Below are positions 46,094 through 55,309 of a stretch of DNA of 64,000 nt, piece by piece. Below the pieces are notes generated by a model. It had not been told where the DNA came from and did not search any database. It worked only from the letters and a program-made list of their open reading frames with translations. The first letter of the stretch is position 1, and each line of letters begins with the position of its first letter. The position numbers and the translations under genes are program-made. The stretch spans positions 1-64,000 of the forward strand of contig OW568871.1 of assembly GCA_938743325.2 (NCBI GenBank), given 5' to 3'. The DNA is from Pycnococcus provasolii. Lineage: Eukaryota; Chlorophyta; Pseudoscourfieldiophyceae; Pseudoscourfieldiales; Pycnococcaceae.

Positions 46094-48253
46094 ATGGCCA
46101 TGGCATTGATGGCCTCTCGTTCTCACTTTTCCTGCGTTCTACGTCTTGCTCTCTTGGTAGTAGTAGCAGCAGCACTATTATTAGCAGAATCTGCAGAAGC
46201 CGACATACACCTCACCGCCAAACTCACATCCATCAAACAGTTCACCGCGGAAATGTACGTCGAGGCGGACGCAGCGTCGGCGTGCGTTCTGCTGCTCAAC
46301 GCAACAGCCAGAGTCGGATGCGCGCCCACGACGGAGGCGAACAACAAAGGACCGACGAAAACGCTCGCGGCGCCTCTTGTCATGCTCGAAAACAATACGC
46401 TCGCTCTGCCCAAACACTTAAGACGCAGGAAAAATGCCGTCTTGGTGCAGCCCGAGCGTTTAAACGCTTTTCTTGAAGCACTCGCTAACACCGACGCGTC
46501 GCACATAGGTGCCGTCCTAACGACGCAACCGTCCACGGCATACTCTTCGGACGTGGCGACGTCGCCAGAATCCAAGACACCTGACGCAAGCATGGCGATC
46601 AACAGTCAAAGCAGAGCGCACGTGTGGAACCCGGCGGGAACGAACATTAACGCACAACGCTACGAGTTTCCTGTGCTCAGCATGGACACGAAAACGTACC
46701 AGCGACTCGTCGAACGTGCATTGCGAAACGCACGCGTGAACCACGACGAGTCTAACCAAGCCCTGTTCGTCGTCGAAACAAACGGCGCCATGAGCGCGAG
46801 CGGAGACGAAACGAGCGAGGAGTGCTTGAAGCGAGGGTCGTGCCTACCCCTTGGCGGGTACTCCGCCATCTCCGTCTGGCCGCCACTTGGCAACAACAAG
46901 AACGCAACCGCAGCCACACAAAGGCTCGTCGTTGTGCTCGCGCCGCTCGACTCGCGTGCGCTATTTCGCGACGAAGCGAACGGTGCAGTGAGCACGGGCG
47001 GGCCTCTCGTCGCGCTGCTCGCAGCCGCTCGAATGGTCGCGGCGGAAAATGCAACCGCAACAGGCAACACTCGCGTTGTATTTGCCGCACTTGCCGGCGA
47101 ACCGTTTGGTGGGTTGGGCAGCCGCGCACTCGCGCGCGCTCTCGCGAAAGGAGGCGCTCTGAGAAATGCGACGACGGTGAATGAAAGCGACCCTCTTGAG
47201 ATCGTGGCGCTCGAGATTGGGCAGGTGGGCACGCCAGGTGTCAACGCGCAGCTCGTCGCGCGCTCCGCACCGGTGCAGGACGGAACAGAGGAGGCGCGCG
47301 ATGCCCTCGTTGCTTCCGGCTCCGTTCCAAGTACTGAAGCACCAGGCATGCTTCCTCCTGGAAGCCTCACGTCGCTCATCACTGGCATGGAACTGCAGGG
47401 AACGCCGCTTGCAAGCGGTGCCGTGCTTTCCGAATTCGATGGAGCGTTTGTCACGAGACGGTTCCGGAGCCGCACCGACACTGCGGCGGCATTCAACGCC
47501 ACGCGAGCCGCGATGGCGGCGAGCGCGATTGCGCGAGCCATCGTTGAGCTTGGCGCGCCGGGCATTCCCGAATCTGCATCGTTAGGCGTTGACGCCGCGA
47601 TGCCGATCGTGAGCGACCTTGCCGACTGCCTTGCGCTGAGTCCAAGGTCGCGTGGTCTGCGATGCGCAGCGGCAAGTGAGCTGATGACAGCGAGCGCCGC
47701 GGTGCCCGGCTGGTACGTCGGCGTGATGGCAAGGCCTCCGAGCGCATCCAGTTGGGTGAGATGGGAGCGAGAAGTGCGCAACGGCGGTCGCGACGTGCCA
47801 ATGTTTGCGTGGTCGTACCTCGCGAATGCGACGAAGAGTGCGACGTGGCCAGGTGGCGACGATGCGCCCGCGTCGTGCGTCTTCGGTGCATCGAACATGA
47901 GCGAGACGTGCCACAATGCCACGCAGCCATTCACGCCCGGCGCGTGCCTCGGATATCAGGCAAACTTCACGCGGCGGCGCGGCACGTGCGTGCATGCATC
48001 GGCGGTGCTGCTTCCCAGTATTCCTGCAGCAACAGTGGCGCGCGCCGATGGGCGTGGCTGGACCTTCGACGCCAAGGGACTCGCGGGCGGTGCACCGGCG
48101 TGGACAGAGAGCTACTGGGAAACCGACACATTTCACACGCGAACCTTCCTCAAAGATCCAGACCATCTCGCAACCACGCTGCTTGTGACTGGCACCCTCG
48201 CGACGGTCATGGTGTACGCCATTGGCAAGTTTCTTGGCGCTCGCGTGTTCTAG
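46094..48253 (+). CDS. NCSTN: Nicastrin, gamma-secretase subunit
   Basis: Type I membrane glycoprotein and substrate gatekeeper of gamma-secretase. The start at 46094 gives a signal peptide (LRLALLVVVAAALLLAESAEA). The Cys-rich signature ECLKRGSCLPLGGYSAISVW is diagnostic. The peptidase-like ectodomain has VVVLAPLDSRALFRDEANGA and FAALAGEPFGGLGSRALARA; the Glu of the human GETFDYIGS motif is kept but DYIGS reads GGLGS. There are many NxS/T sites. A single transmembrane helix near the end (TLLVTGTLATVMVYAIGKFL) closes the 719-residue protein, close to the usual 700. Confidence 0.92.
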   Translation: MAMALMASRSHFSCVLRLALLVVVAAALLLAESAEADIHLTAKLTSIKQFTAEMYVEADAASACVLLLNATARVGCAPTTEANNKGPTKTLAAPLVMLENNTLALPKHLRRRKNAVLVQPERLNAFLEALANTDASHIGAVLTTQPSTAYSSDVATSPESKTPDASMAINSQSRAHVWNPAGTNINAQRYEFPVLSMDTKTYQRLVERALRNARVNHDESNQALFVVETNGAMSASGDETSEECLKRGSCLPLGGYSAISVWPPLGNNKNATAATQRLVVVLAPLDSRALFRDEANGAVSTGGPLVALLAAARMVAAENATATGNTRVVFAALAGEPFGGLGSRALARALAKGGALRNATTVNESDPLEIVALEIGQVGTPGVNAQLVARSAPVQDGTEEARDALVASGSVPSTEAPGMLPPGSLTSLITGMELQGTPLASGAVLSEFDGAFVTRRFRSRTDTAAAFNATRAAMAASAIARAIVELGAPGIPESASLGVDAAMPIVSDLADCLALSPRSRGLRCAAASELMTASAAVPGWYVGVMARPPSASSWVRWEREVRNGGRDVPMFAWSYLANATKSATWPGGDDAPASCVFGASNMSETCHNATQPFTPGACLGYQANFTRRRGTCVHASAVLLPSIPAATVARADGRGWTFDAKGLAGGAPAWTESYWETDTFHTRTFLKDPDHLATTLLVTGTLATVMVYAIGKFLGARVF

Positions 48254-48591
48254 AAAAAAAACGTGTGTAGTACTTCATTCGAGATATAAATAGAATAATC
48301 TCCAACAATCCTTCCTCCTATTCTTTCTCCTATGTGACTGGAACGGAATTGTTTTCGGGGTTAGATTAGATTAGGGGTTTCGCGCAAGTGGTTTTTTTTG
48401 TCGCGGGCCTGCTGCGGCCTGCTTCGTAGGATTCGCGCCCTCCCTCCCTCCCCTCCACCTGGTGCCCTATAAATTTCCGCACGCGCGCGCGACTCTCATG
48501 CGACAGACAGACGGCAGCTACCACAAATAGTACCACTGTAACTGTAAACGACGACGACGCTGCTGCTGCTCCTATCCCAACGCACCCAACG
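48254..48591. other. Intergenic region upstream of HUS1
   Basis: A 338-bp gap between two plus-strand genes. It contains TTCGGGGTTA (48354-48363) and TTAGGGGTTTCG (48371-48382), about 210-240 bp before HUS1. No gene is seen. Confidence 0.55.
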
Positions 48592-49875
48592 ATGCGTTTC
48601 CACGCGTCGTTCCAGCCTGACGTGCTCACCGCGCTCAGCCGACTGTTCCTACCCGCCCTGGAGAGATTCGGAAAAACCGCGAAGATTCTATTGACGCCCA
48701 CGCACTGGCACGTCATACTCGACACCGACGACACCACGGGGCCGTGGGCCGTGCTCTCGCTAGCCGCCAACGCAGTCTTCTCAACATACACGCTGGAGGC
48801 GCGGCACAAGTCGTCCATCGGGCTATCCGTCGACCTCGCGATGCTCACGCGCACGCTCAAGATGATTGGCGCGAATCCCATGGGCGCGCCGAACTCAATC
48901 ACAGTCAGGCTCGCGAAGAGGCCCAGGCCAGGCGCGGAGAACGCGACAATGGACGGCATGCCCTCGATGAACCCACCGACGCAGCAGCTTCATCCGTGCC
49001 TCGTGCTCACTGCCGACGCAGACTTTGGTGGAACGATGACGCAGGAGTTGCCCGTCAGCCAGCCCATGGGCGCTGAGCTCGTAGACAGCCTGCTCCGCGT
49101 CGCGGGAGCCGAGGGAAGTGCGCCCGTCGCCTTGCCCCGCGGCGTGCCCTCGGGGCCGCCGCACCTGCAGTGTCCCTTCTACGTGCGCCTCGCGCCGTAT
49201 GCAGCCGCAGCACGACTGCACGGAACGTGCGACCGCATGAAGAACCTGAACAATGCAGCCACCGTCGCGGTGTGCGACGACGGGAGTGTGCACGTGCAGG
49301 TGCGCGGGCACTCGTGCCACGTCGGCGTGGCGCTTGACGGATTTGGCGTCGTGAATGTCGAGACGCGTCCACCAGATGCTGGCGTCGCGCCGTCCACCTC
49401 TGCCGCAAGCACGGCAACTGGCGCGGCGGGCGCACTGGGCGTGCTATGCAGCCCCGCGGCACCGGCGCAAGCGCTCGTCAATGCCGTCAATGCGCGAAGC
49501 GCTGCACTTGTTGCTGCATCTGGTGGCGCGACGTCGTCCAGCTCTGGTGCAGCGACGTGCGGCCCGCACGCGCTCGTCGCGCGCATCAAGCTCAAAGATC
49601 TCATGCACTCGCTTTCCTTCGCCACGCAAACGCAGGCGGCAGAGCTGTGGCTGGGAGTGGACGGCGTTTGCGTCGACGATCCGCACGCTGGGATCGTCGC
49701 GCCTGATGGCGTCACGTACGCATCTTATTTGCACGCCGTATTCAAGTACTACTCGGACCAGGAGGAAATGGGTGTGGACGGCGCGGCGCTCGACGACCCG
49801 ACGATGTGGGACAACAGTGTCGGCGTCTACACGAAACTTCCACGCTATGCTGACGGCGGCGACGAGTGCGGCTAA
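48592..49875 (+). CDS. HUS1: Checkpoint clamp protein HUS1
   Basis: Subunit of the 9-1-1 (RAD9-RAD1-HUS1) DNA-damage clamp. The N-terminus MRFHASFQPDVLTALSRLF and FGKTAKILLTPTHWHVIL match HUS1 closely. GLSVDLAMLTRTLKMIGANP is the conserved PCNA-like helix/strand segment. The end (ASYLHAVFKYYSDQEEM) also fits. At 427 residues it is longer than animal HUS1 (about 280); the extra is in Ala/Ser/Thr-rich loops around residues 125-195 and 265-330. Confidence 0.9.
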   Translation: MRFHASFQPDVLTALSRLFLPALERFGKTAKILLTPTHWHVILDTDDTTGPWAVLSLAANAVFSTYTLEARHKSSIGLSVDLAMLTRTLKMIGANPMGAPNSITVRLAKRPRPGAENATMDGMPSMNPPTQQLHPCLVLTADADFGGTMTQELPVSQPMGAELVDSLLRVAGAEGSAPVALPRGVPSGPPHLQCPFYVRLAPYAAAARLHGTCDRMKNLNNAATVAVCDDGSVHVQVRGHSCHVGVALDGFGVVNVETRPPDAGVAPSTSAASTATGAAGALGVLCSPAAPAQALVNAVNARSAALVAASGGATSSSSGAATCGPHALVARIKLKDLMHSLSFATQTQAAELWLGVDGVCVDDPHAGIVAPDGVTYASYLHAVFKYYSDQEEMGVDGAALDDPTMWDNSVGVYTKLPRYADGGDECG

Positions 49876-49971
49876 GGTGTGTGCATGTGCATGTGTACTT
49901 GTTGTGAAGAAATGAATATATTTTTGATCTGTAAGATTTTTCAGCTTTATTATACTTATGATTACAAACAT

Positions 49972-50985
49972 TTACGGTGGTGGCGGTGGAGGTGGTGGTG
50001 GAGGTGGAGGTGGCGGTGGAGGTGCAGGCGGAGGTGGCGGTGGAGGTGTAGGCGGAGGAGGTGGAGGTGGTGGAGACGTCCGGTAACCTCCCTGCGCGCC
50101 CTTCTCGACCGTGGCGCCGACCTTTCCTTGATGCGTTTGAGCCGCTTTGTCGTAGCCATACGGGCTCTGTAAGAATGGGTCAATCCACGCTCCGCAAGGT
50201 GGCCGGCACTTCGTCGGCGTGAATCTGCGCCGAACACGCAACGGCTCATTCGCGCCTCGTTCCGGCGTCTCGCCCGCGCCGAAGCACTCCACCACGAGCT
50301 CCCCCGTGGACCCGTCGACGTCTGACGCGCACGGGCGATCTATGCAAGCAGCGTCGCAGTCGCGCGGTCGACTGAGCAGATCGTAAGGTACGACACGTTT
50401 CTCGACACCCGTGGTGGCGAAGCTCAGTTCGAGGTGTTTCGGTCCGACGTTGTGGTAGTACGCGATCCTCACGTCGTGTATACCCCTTGCAAGGAACCGC
50501 GTCGCTGACGCCGGGCTCGTCGCCGTCGTCGCTTGCACCATCGGTGCTCCGTCAATCATCACCTCCGCCCACGGCTCCGCGACGAGCGTGAACGTGAACG
50601 CGCCAGGCGTGAATTCGGACAGGTCTAGTTGCGCCGATAGTCGCATGGCGAACCGCCGTCCGTACTCCCTGCCGTCAAACTGCGCGTATCCGAGTTGAGG
50701 TCGATACGCGTACACTTTGAGAGGCTCCCAGATCTCCGCGTCGTCTGTGACGCGTGGGAAACCGATTTGCGTGTGAAGGAATGCCACCTCCGGCCGTCTC
50801 CTCGCGACGTCCGGAGGTTCGTGCAAGTCGTGTATGAACTTGTAGAAGAGCACCGTGACCCCCTTGCCGGTCGGAAGCGCGGCCGAGGAGGTTTCATCAC
50901 CAAGTGAGTCATCAAGCTCCTGGGCCTGTGCAGACACACGTACACATGATAGTAGTAATGCGCAGCAGAGACGCCACGCGGACAT
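49972..50985 (-). CDS. Secreted PA14-domain protein with C-terminal polyproline
   Basis: A 337-residue protein with a signal peptide (MSAWRLCCALLLSCVRVSAQ). The body resembles a PA14 beta-barrel: VTVLFYKFIHDLHEPPDV, FAMRLSAQLDLSEFTPGAFT, PWAEVMIDGAPMVQ and GIHDVRIAYYHNVGPKHLEL. PA14 domains usually bind carbohydrate. Cys pairs follow (CDAACIDRPC; KCRPPCGAW). The last 45 residues are almost all proline and run to the stop, like the shafts of algal hydroxyproline-rich wall glycoproteins. A cell-wall or surface role is inferred. Confidence 0.8.
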   Translation of the reverse strand: MSAWRLCCALLLSCVRVSAQAQELDDSLGDETSSAALPTGKGVTVLFYKFIHDLHEPPDVARRRPEVAFLHTQIGFPRVTDDAEIWEPLKVYAYRPQLGYAQFDGREYGRRFAMRLSAQLDLSEFTPGAFTFTLVAEPWAEVMIDGAPMVQATTATSPASATRFLARGIHDVRIAYYHNVGPKHLELSFATTGVEKRVVPYDLLSRPRDCDAACIDRPCASDVDGSTGELVVECFGAGETPERGANEPLRVRRRFTPTKCRPPCGAWIDPFLQSPYGYDKAAQTHQGKVGATVEKGAQGGYRTSPPPPPPPPTPPPPPPPAPPPPPPPPPPPPPPPP

Positions 50986-51408
50986 GAGCAGCACACGGAA
51001 GGGAAAGGCGTGAAAGGAGAGGAGAGAGGTCAAACGAAACAAAACCCAAACAGAAACAGGGAGGCCGAAGGAGAAGGCGGAGGAGCGGTGCAAGCATGGA
51101 TCCCAAGCATGAGACAACGCATGACGAGCTGTGCTGCTTGCCTGATTGTGCTCATCCACCACCACCTCCGAGGCTCGCCGGCCGCACCCCACCCCATTTA
51201 CCCGGCCACCCCTCTCATCCACCTCTCATCCGCCATTCCTCGCTCAAAGGCTTTATCCGCTTTCACCTCGACATTAGGCCAGTCGCGATCTACTTACCGT
51301 CGTAGCAGAATAATACCTTACATAGTACTTAAGGGACCATCAGGATGATGGACACGCATATGGCCTTAATATATCCATAGTATCCAGATAGACTTCCTGC
51401 TCTATATC
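50986..51408. other. Divergent promoter region, PA14 and GT29 genes
   Basis: A 423-bp gap. The part near the GT29 start is AT-rich with short repeated TATCC/ATATCTTGCATCC-like phrases. No copy of the TTCGGGGTTT element was found here. No gene is seen. Confidence 0.45.
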
Positions 51409-53700
51409 TTGCATCCTGCTCTGTATCTCATGACCGGCACAGCTCCTGCCGTCGGCGCATCGACGCACAAGGCGACTTCCCTCGCGGTGGATATCGACGT
51501 TGCCCACGGCGACGACATTCAGAGTCAGAATACCAACCTTGCGGCGGCCAGCGGCGCGTCGGTGGAGGACGTGTCACGGCACAACCACGAGACGCGCGAA
51601 CGAAAGGGGGAGGATAACGACAGCAGCGACGTCTGGCGCCTGCTTCTATCCGACGCGGAAAGACTTGCCGTGTACCTCTCGCCCATCACGCACGCAATTG
51701 GACTGCTCTTCATCGGCGTCGCTGCGCCCATATACACGCTAGGCGAACGAATCGCGAGTGCCCTGTGGAGGTGGTTCCTCACCACGCCCGTTGCCAAGCA
51801 CCTCTCGCGCCGCGACCTCGACCCAACGTTCCCCGCGTTCGTCGCGCTCATCTTCGTCATCGCCGTATGCCGAACATCTTTCACCGTCACACCCACTTTC
51901 GGAACGCCAGCACGCACGCGCCCGACGTCCGTGAGCATCGACGAAACGTGGGACGCTAGCCTTGCGTGGCAAGCTCCGGCTGCGCCGCCCGTGCTCAAGC
52001 CGGGGAGCATCGTGCTGCGTACCTTCCACGATATCTACCAGGAGGACCGCATGATGAACGAGGAGAAAAAGAAGGCGCGAAAGCGGCGCAAGGAGGAAAA
52101 AGTTGCCGCTGGGAAAGCTAGCACTCGCAACGTGACGGAGGACGCCGCGCGCGCGGCGCACATCGCGGCGAAAGCTGCGAGGCACAAGGCGCGCAGGGCA
52201 TTACGTGAAATGCCGTGGTGGCGACGTATGCTGTGCAACATCGTCAGGCTGGGATGCCCCATTTCGGCGAACGAGGCTGCGGCACACGAGCGCAATATTG
52301 CCGTCAGCAAGTACATGGCGAACCAGCCGCCATCTCCCAGCGAGATTACACTCAAGGATATCGGCACAAAGGACATCAAGCGGATGCGCACGCCTCTGGG
52401 TGGCGGCATGCTCGACAAAGCGACGAGCGTGTTCATGAATCAGGCGTATCTAGCTCAAAGACTCAATCGCACCACCGCACGTGCGAGTTCGAGGAACTCG
52501 GGCGCGGAGAATGCCGCACGTCTTGCCAGCAGTGGCTGCGTGCCGCTGACGGACATTCGGCACCGATTTGACACGTGCGCGGTGGTGGGCAACTCGGGCG
52601 TGCTGCTGAAGACCATGCAGTCTGGTATTCTCAAGAGAGAGAAGCCCGCTGGTGATTTCATTGACGCGCACGAGGCTGTCTTTCGGTTCAACGAGGCACC
52701 CACGCGTGGCTACGAGGTCCACGTAGGCCAGCGCACCACCTTCACGCTGCTCAGCCGACCGACTAGCGTGATGCGTCAGCGCAGCCGCCTCGCGCTTGCC
52801 GGCGTGGCGGATGCCAATTCAACGTACGTGCTCTTAAGTCGCGACACGACACGGAAACTTGACGTGGGCGTCTGCAGGCAGTTGCGCAGAACGAATTTCG
52901 AGCGCGAGCTGCTCATTCCATCTCCCGAGCTCGTCGCTGCGAGCGACGAGCTGTATCGCCATGTGCAGAATACGATCGTCCCACATTCTGATATTAGCGT
53001 AGGTGGGAATAACAAATTGATTCTCCCGAGCAACTGCCGTACAGCCGACTGCCGAGCTCGCATGCGCACGCTACTGGAGCCAACATTTGGCTCGATTGGC
53101 GTTTACTTGTCGCTCACGATGTGCAGAAAGGTGAACCTGTTTGGCTTTGGTCTTGCGGGTGACGCGTCGTCCACGAGCAAGTACTACCACATCGCGAATG
53201 GTGAGAACGACATCCCCTCGTATCTGCTCAGCAAGCAGGATCGTAGCTCTGACACGACGTCTCTTAAGATCCAAGGTCGGTTTTTCAAGGCGATCAGTTT
53301 CGCCCAGAAAGTTGGCCTGTGCTCACCTGTAATTCCTCGCAGCGAAGGATCGACGGCGCTCGGGATAAATTGCGGCTACGTTCGTTCGAAATTTACAGCA
53401 GAGAAGGCGTTGGAATCCGATGCACGCGTTTGGTGTGAATGGCAAGACGGACAGCCGTTGAGCGTTCCCGCAACCACCTCAGCCTCGAGTACAGATGGCG
53501 AGGTGAATATGGGAGAGATGGATGGCATGGACAATGACGACTCAGATGCGCTAGCAGATGCAGAAGCCCAGGCTAACGGCGGATCAGCTGATGCGGAGGA
53601 TGCGGATGGCGGTCAGCAAGAGGAGGAGGCAGAGGACGAAGCAGAGGAGGAGGAGGAGGAGGACGAGGAGGAGGAGGCAGAAGGATCGGATTCGTCATGA
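51409..53700 (+). CDS. GT29-family sialyltransferase-like protein
   Basis: A 763-residue membrane protein with hydrophobic segments near residues 85-115 and 135-155. The catalytic part has the sialyl motifs of family GT29. Motif L begins at Cys390 (CAVVGNSGVLLKTM) and continues through IDAHEAVFRFNEAPTRGYEV and HVGQRTTF. Motif S is at about 558 (PTFGSIGVYLSLTMCRKVNL then FGFG). Motif VS is His594-x4-Glu599 (HIANGE). Animal members move sialic acid from CMP-Neu5Ac; plant homologues are thought to use other donors such as CMP-Kdo, so the donor is open. The C-terminus is a long Glu/Asp tail. It probably resides in the Golgi. Confidence 0.88.
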   Translation: MHPALYLMTGTAPAVGASTHKATSLAVDIDVAHGDDIQSQNTNLAAASGASVEDVSRHNHETRERKGEDNDSSDVWRLLLSDAERLAVYLSPITHAIGLLFIGVAAPIYTLGERIASALWRWFLTTPVAKHLSRRDLDPTFPAFVALIFVIAVCRTSFTVTPTFGTPARTRPTSVSIDETWDASLAWQAPAAPPVLKPGSIVLRTFHDIYQEDRMMNEEKKKARKRRKEEKVAAGKASTRNVTEDAARAAHIAAKAARHKARRALREMPWWRRMLCNIVRLGCPISANEAAAHERNIAVSKYMANQPPSPSEITLKDIGTKDIKRMRTPLGGGMLDKATSVFMNQAYLAQRLNRTTARASSRNSGAENAARLASSGCVPLTDIRHRFDTCAVVGNSGVLLKTMQSGILKREKPAGDFIDAHEAVFRFNEAPTRGYEVHVGQRTTFTLLSRPTSVMRQRSRLALAGVADANSTYVLLSRDTTRKLDVGVCRQLRRTNFERELLIPSPELVAASDELYRHVQNTIVPHSDISVGGNNKLILPSNCRTADCRARMRTLLEPTFGSIGVYLSLTMCRKVNLFGFGLAGDASSTSKYYHIANGENDIPSYLLSKQDRSSDTTSLKIQGRFFKAISFAQKVGLCSPVIPRSEGSTALGINCGYVRSKFTAEKALESDARVWCEWQDGQPLSVPATTSASSTDGEVNMGEMDGMDNDDSDALADAEAQANGGSADAEDADGGQQEEEAEDEAEEEEEEDEEEEAEGSDSS

Positions 53701-53730
53701 TTTGTATCTATAGAATTACTATTACTCGTG

Positions 53731-53943
53731 TCATTCATCTTCGTCAGCCGCGCGCTTCAATGCATCCACGACATTGTCAAAGTCCTTCTCATCACCGTGA
53801 ATGGGGGTTGGTTGGAACTCCGCCCTCTCAATCTCATGTCTAAATCTCTCTCCCCCTTTTCCTTTTTTCCGCCCCCTCCCCTCCCCATTCCCCGCCGCCG
53901 GCGCCGCTGGCTCCACGCATCTGGATGCGGAGCGGCGCGGCAA
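53731..53943 (-). CDS. Possible small protein gene, uncertain
   Basis: A 70-codon minus-strand frame whose second half (RHEIERAEFQPTPIHGDEKD then FDNVVDALKRAADEDE) has the look of real protein, with an amphipathic helix and an acidic end. It would lie between the end of the GT29 gene and the start of cardiolipin synthase. The first half is low-complexity and the frame overlaps the 5' part of the cardiolipin synthase frame on the other strand. No family is recognised and the true start is unclear. Confidence 0.3.
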   Translation of the reverse strand: MPRRSASRCVEPAAPAAGNGEGRGRKKGKGGERFRHEIERAEFQPTPIHGDEKDFDNVVDALKRAADEDE

Positions 53944-54863
53944 CCACGCTCATGCGTGCTTCTTCCCCTATACACATACATATATCCTCTGTCATTGGTG
54001 CGGAAACCTACTGCTACTGCTCAGGTCAACGGAGATGGGGCAGCAGGAGTAGTAGTAGTAGTAGTACGCACAGAAGAAGAGAAGAAGGAGGAACGGCGCC
54101 ACTGTCGCCGACGTCTCAAGCATCGACGCCGACGCACTCGCCGTCGTTGTCGACGACGTTTGCAAGGGGTGCAACGTACGGTGATAAAGGGGGATGGTCA
54201 CTGGGATCGTCGCTCGTATTCACGGTGCCTAACGCCATCTCGCTCACGAGACTCGTCACCGCTCCCGGGGTGGCGTATCTGGTGGCGTGCGGCACACCGC
54301 ACATCGCGCTCGCGGCTCTCGCGACGTCAGCCTTCAGTGATGTGCTCGACGGCGCGGTCGCAAAGGCGTACCCGTCACAGAAAAGCACGTTGGGAAGTTA
54401 CTTGGACCCACTCGCGGACAAGGCTCTCGTCATCGCCACAGGTGCGGCACTCGCCGCTTCGGGCACGGGCTTTGCTGCGGTCGACGCGGCATTCGCGTCG
54501 TTCGCCGCGCGTGACGTTGTCATGGTTGCCGGCGGGTTCTACGTGAGAGCAAGCACTCTCAACTGGAAGTGGAGTGGTGCCACGGAATTCTTTCGACTCT
54601 CCGAGCCGCCTCAGGTTGCGCTGGGGAAATTCTCGCCTGCGGCGGATGCCGTCGAGCCGCTAGCGGTTGCCAAGGCAAACACCGCGCTGCAGCTCGTTGC
54701 GTACGCCGCAGCTCTTGCGACGCGTGCCGACCCCGACGTCGTGGGAACGCTCGCGACGTGCATGGCCGACGACTCGCTTGGAGTGCTCGTCGCGACAGCG
54801 TCGATGACAACGTTGGCATCGACTGCAGGATATGCGATGCGCTTTTCGCGCGTATTTTTGTAG
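53925..54863 (+). CDS. CLS: Cardiolipin synthase (CDP-alcohol phosphatidyltransferase)
   Basis: Makes cardiolipin from CDP-diacylglycerol and phosphatidylglycerol in mitochondria. The CDP-alcohol signature D-x2-DG-x2-A-R/K-x9-G-x3-D-x3-D is at residues 139-165: Asp139, Asp142-Gly143, Ala146-Lys147 (Arg in most members), Gly157, Asp161, Asp165 (LGSYLDPLADKA). FTVPNAISLTRLVTAPGVAY is the typical first helix. Several hydrophobic helices follow. The first 80 residues are Ser/Thr/Arg-rich and fit a targeting peptide. An inner start at 53952 (MRASSPIH) is possible. Confidence 0.88.
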   Translation: MRSGAATTLMRASSPIHIHISSVIGAETYCYCSGQRRWGSRSSSSSSTHRRREEGGTAPLSPTSQASTPTHSPSLSTTFARGATYGDKGGWSLGSSLVFTVPNAISLTRLVTAPGVAYLVACGTPHIALAALATSAFSDVLDGAVAKAYPSQKSTLGSYLDPLADKALVIATGAALAASGTGFAAVDAAFASFAARDVVMVAGGFYVRASTLNWKWSGATEFFRLSEPPQVALGKFSPAADAVEPLAVAKANTALQLVAYAAALATRADPDVVGTLATCMADDSLGVLVATASMTTLASTAGYAMRFSRVFL

Positions 54864-55309
54864 CAAAATTATATTTATATGTGTGTTTGTATGTATTCAC
54901 GCACGCATGCTCTGCCTGCCCCTTCGGAAGTTCGCGCGTTGTTTTACCTTTTTCCAAGCTACCTAACCTTACAGTACTACCGTTCAACCGAGGTTACAAA
55001 GTGGTTTCAGGAGGCTGCCACCAGGCTAGGCCACAGGCTGGCTGACACGAGGCTCGTCCATTTTCTCTTTCGGAACAGGCTGGCACGAGTTCGGGGATAC
55101 ATATCCCGAAGGAGGGATGTGATGAAGATATTTTCGGCAAAAAAAGCAAAAAGCATGGAAAAGGACTTCCAAGGGGGAAGGACTTCTGCTAGGGTTGTTT
55201 GACTGAACTGTTCTGTTCCTGTTTGAACCACCTACCTGTTCCTCTGCAGTCTGTGTTTCTTCCCTTGTCAAAACTCCCTTTGTTGTCCAAGCAAACAAGT
55301 GGTGCAAAC
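54864..55309. other. Intergenic region upstream of phosphoglucan water dikinase
   Basis: A 446-bp gap between two plus-strand genes. TTCGGGGATA and TATCCCGAA face each other at 55090-55110, forming a near-palindrome about 200 bp before the ATG. No gene is seen. Confidence 0.5.
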
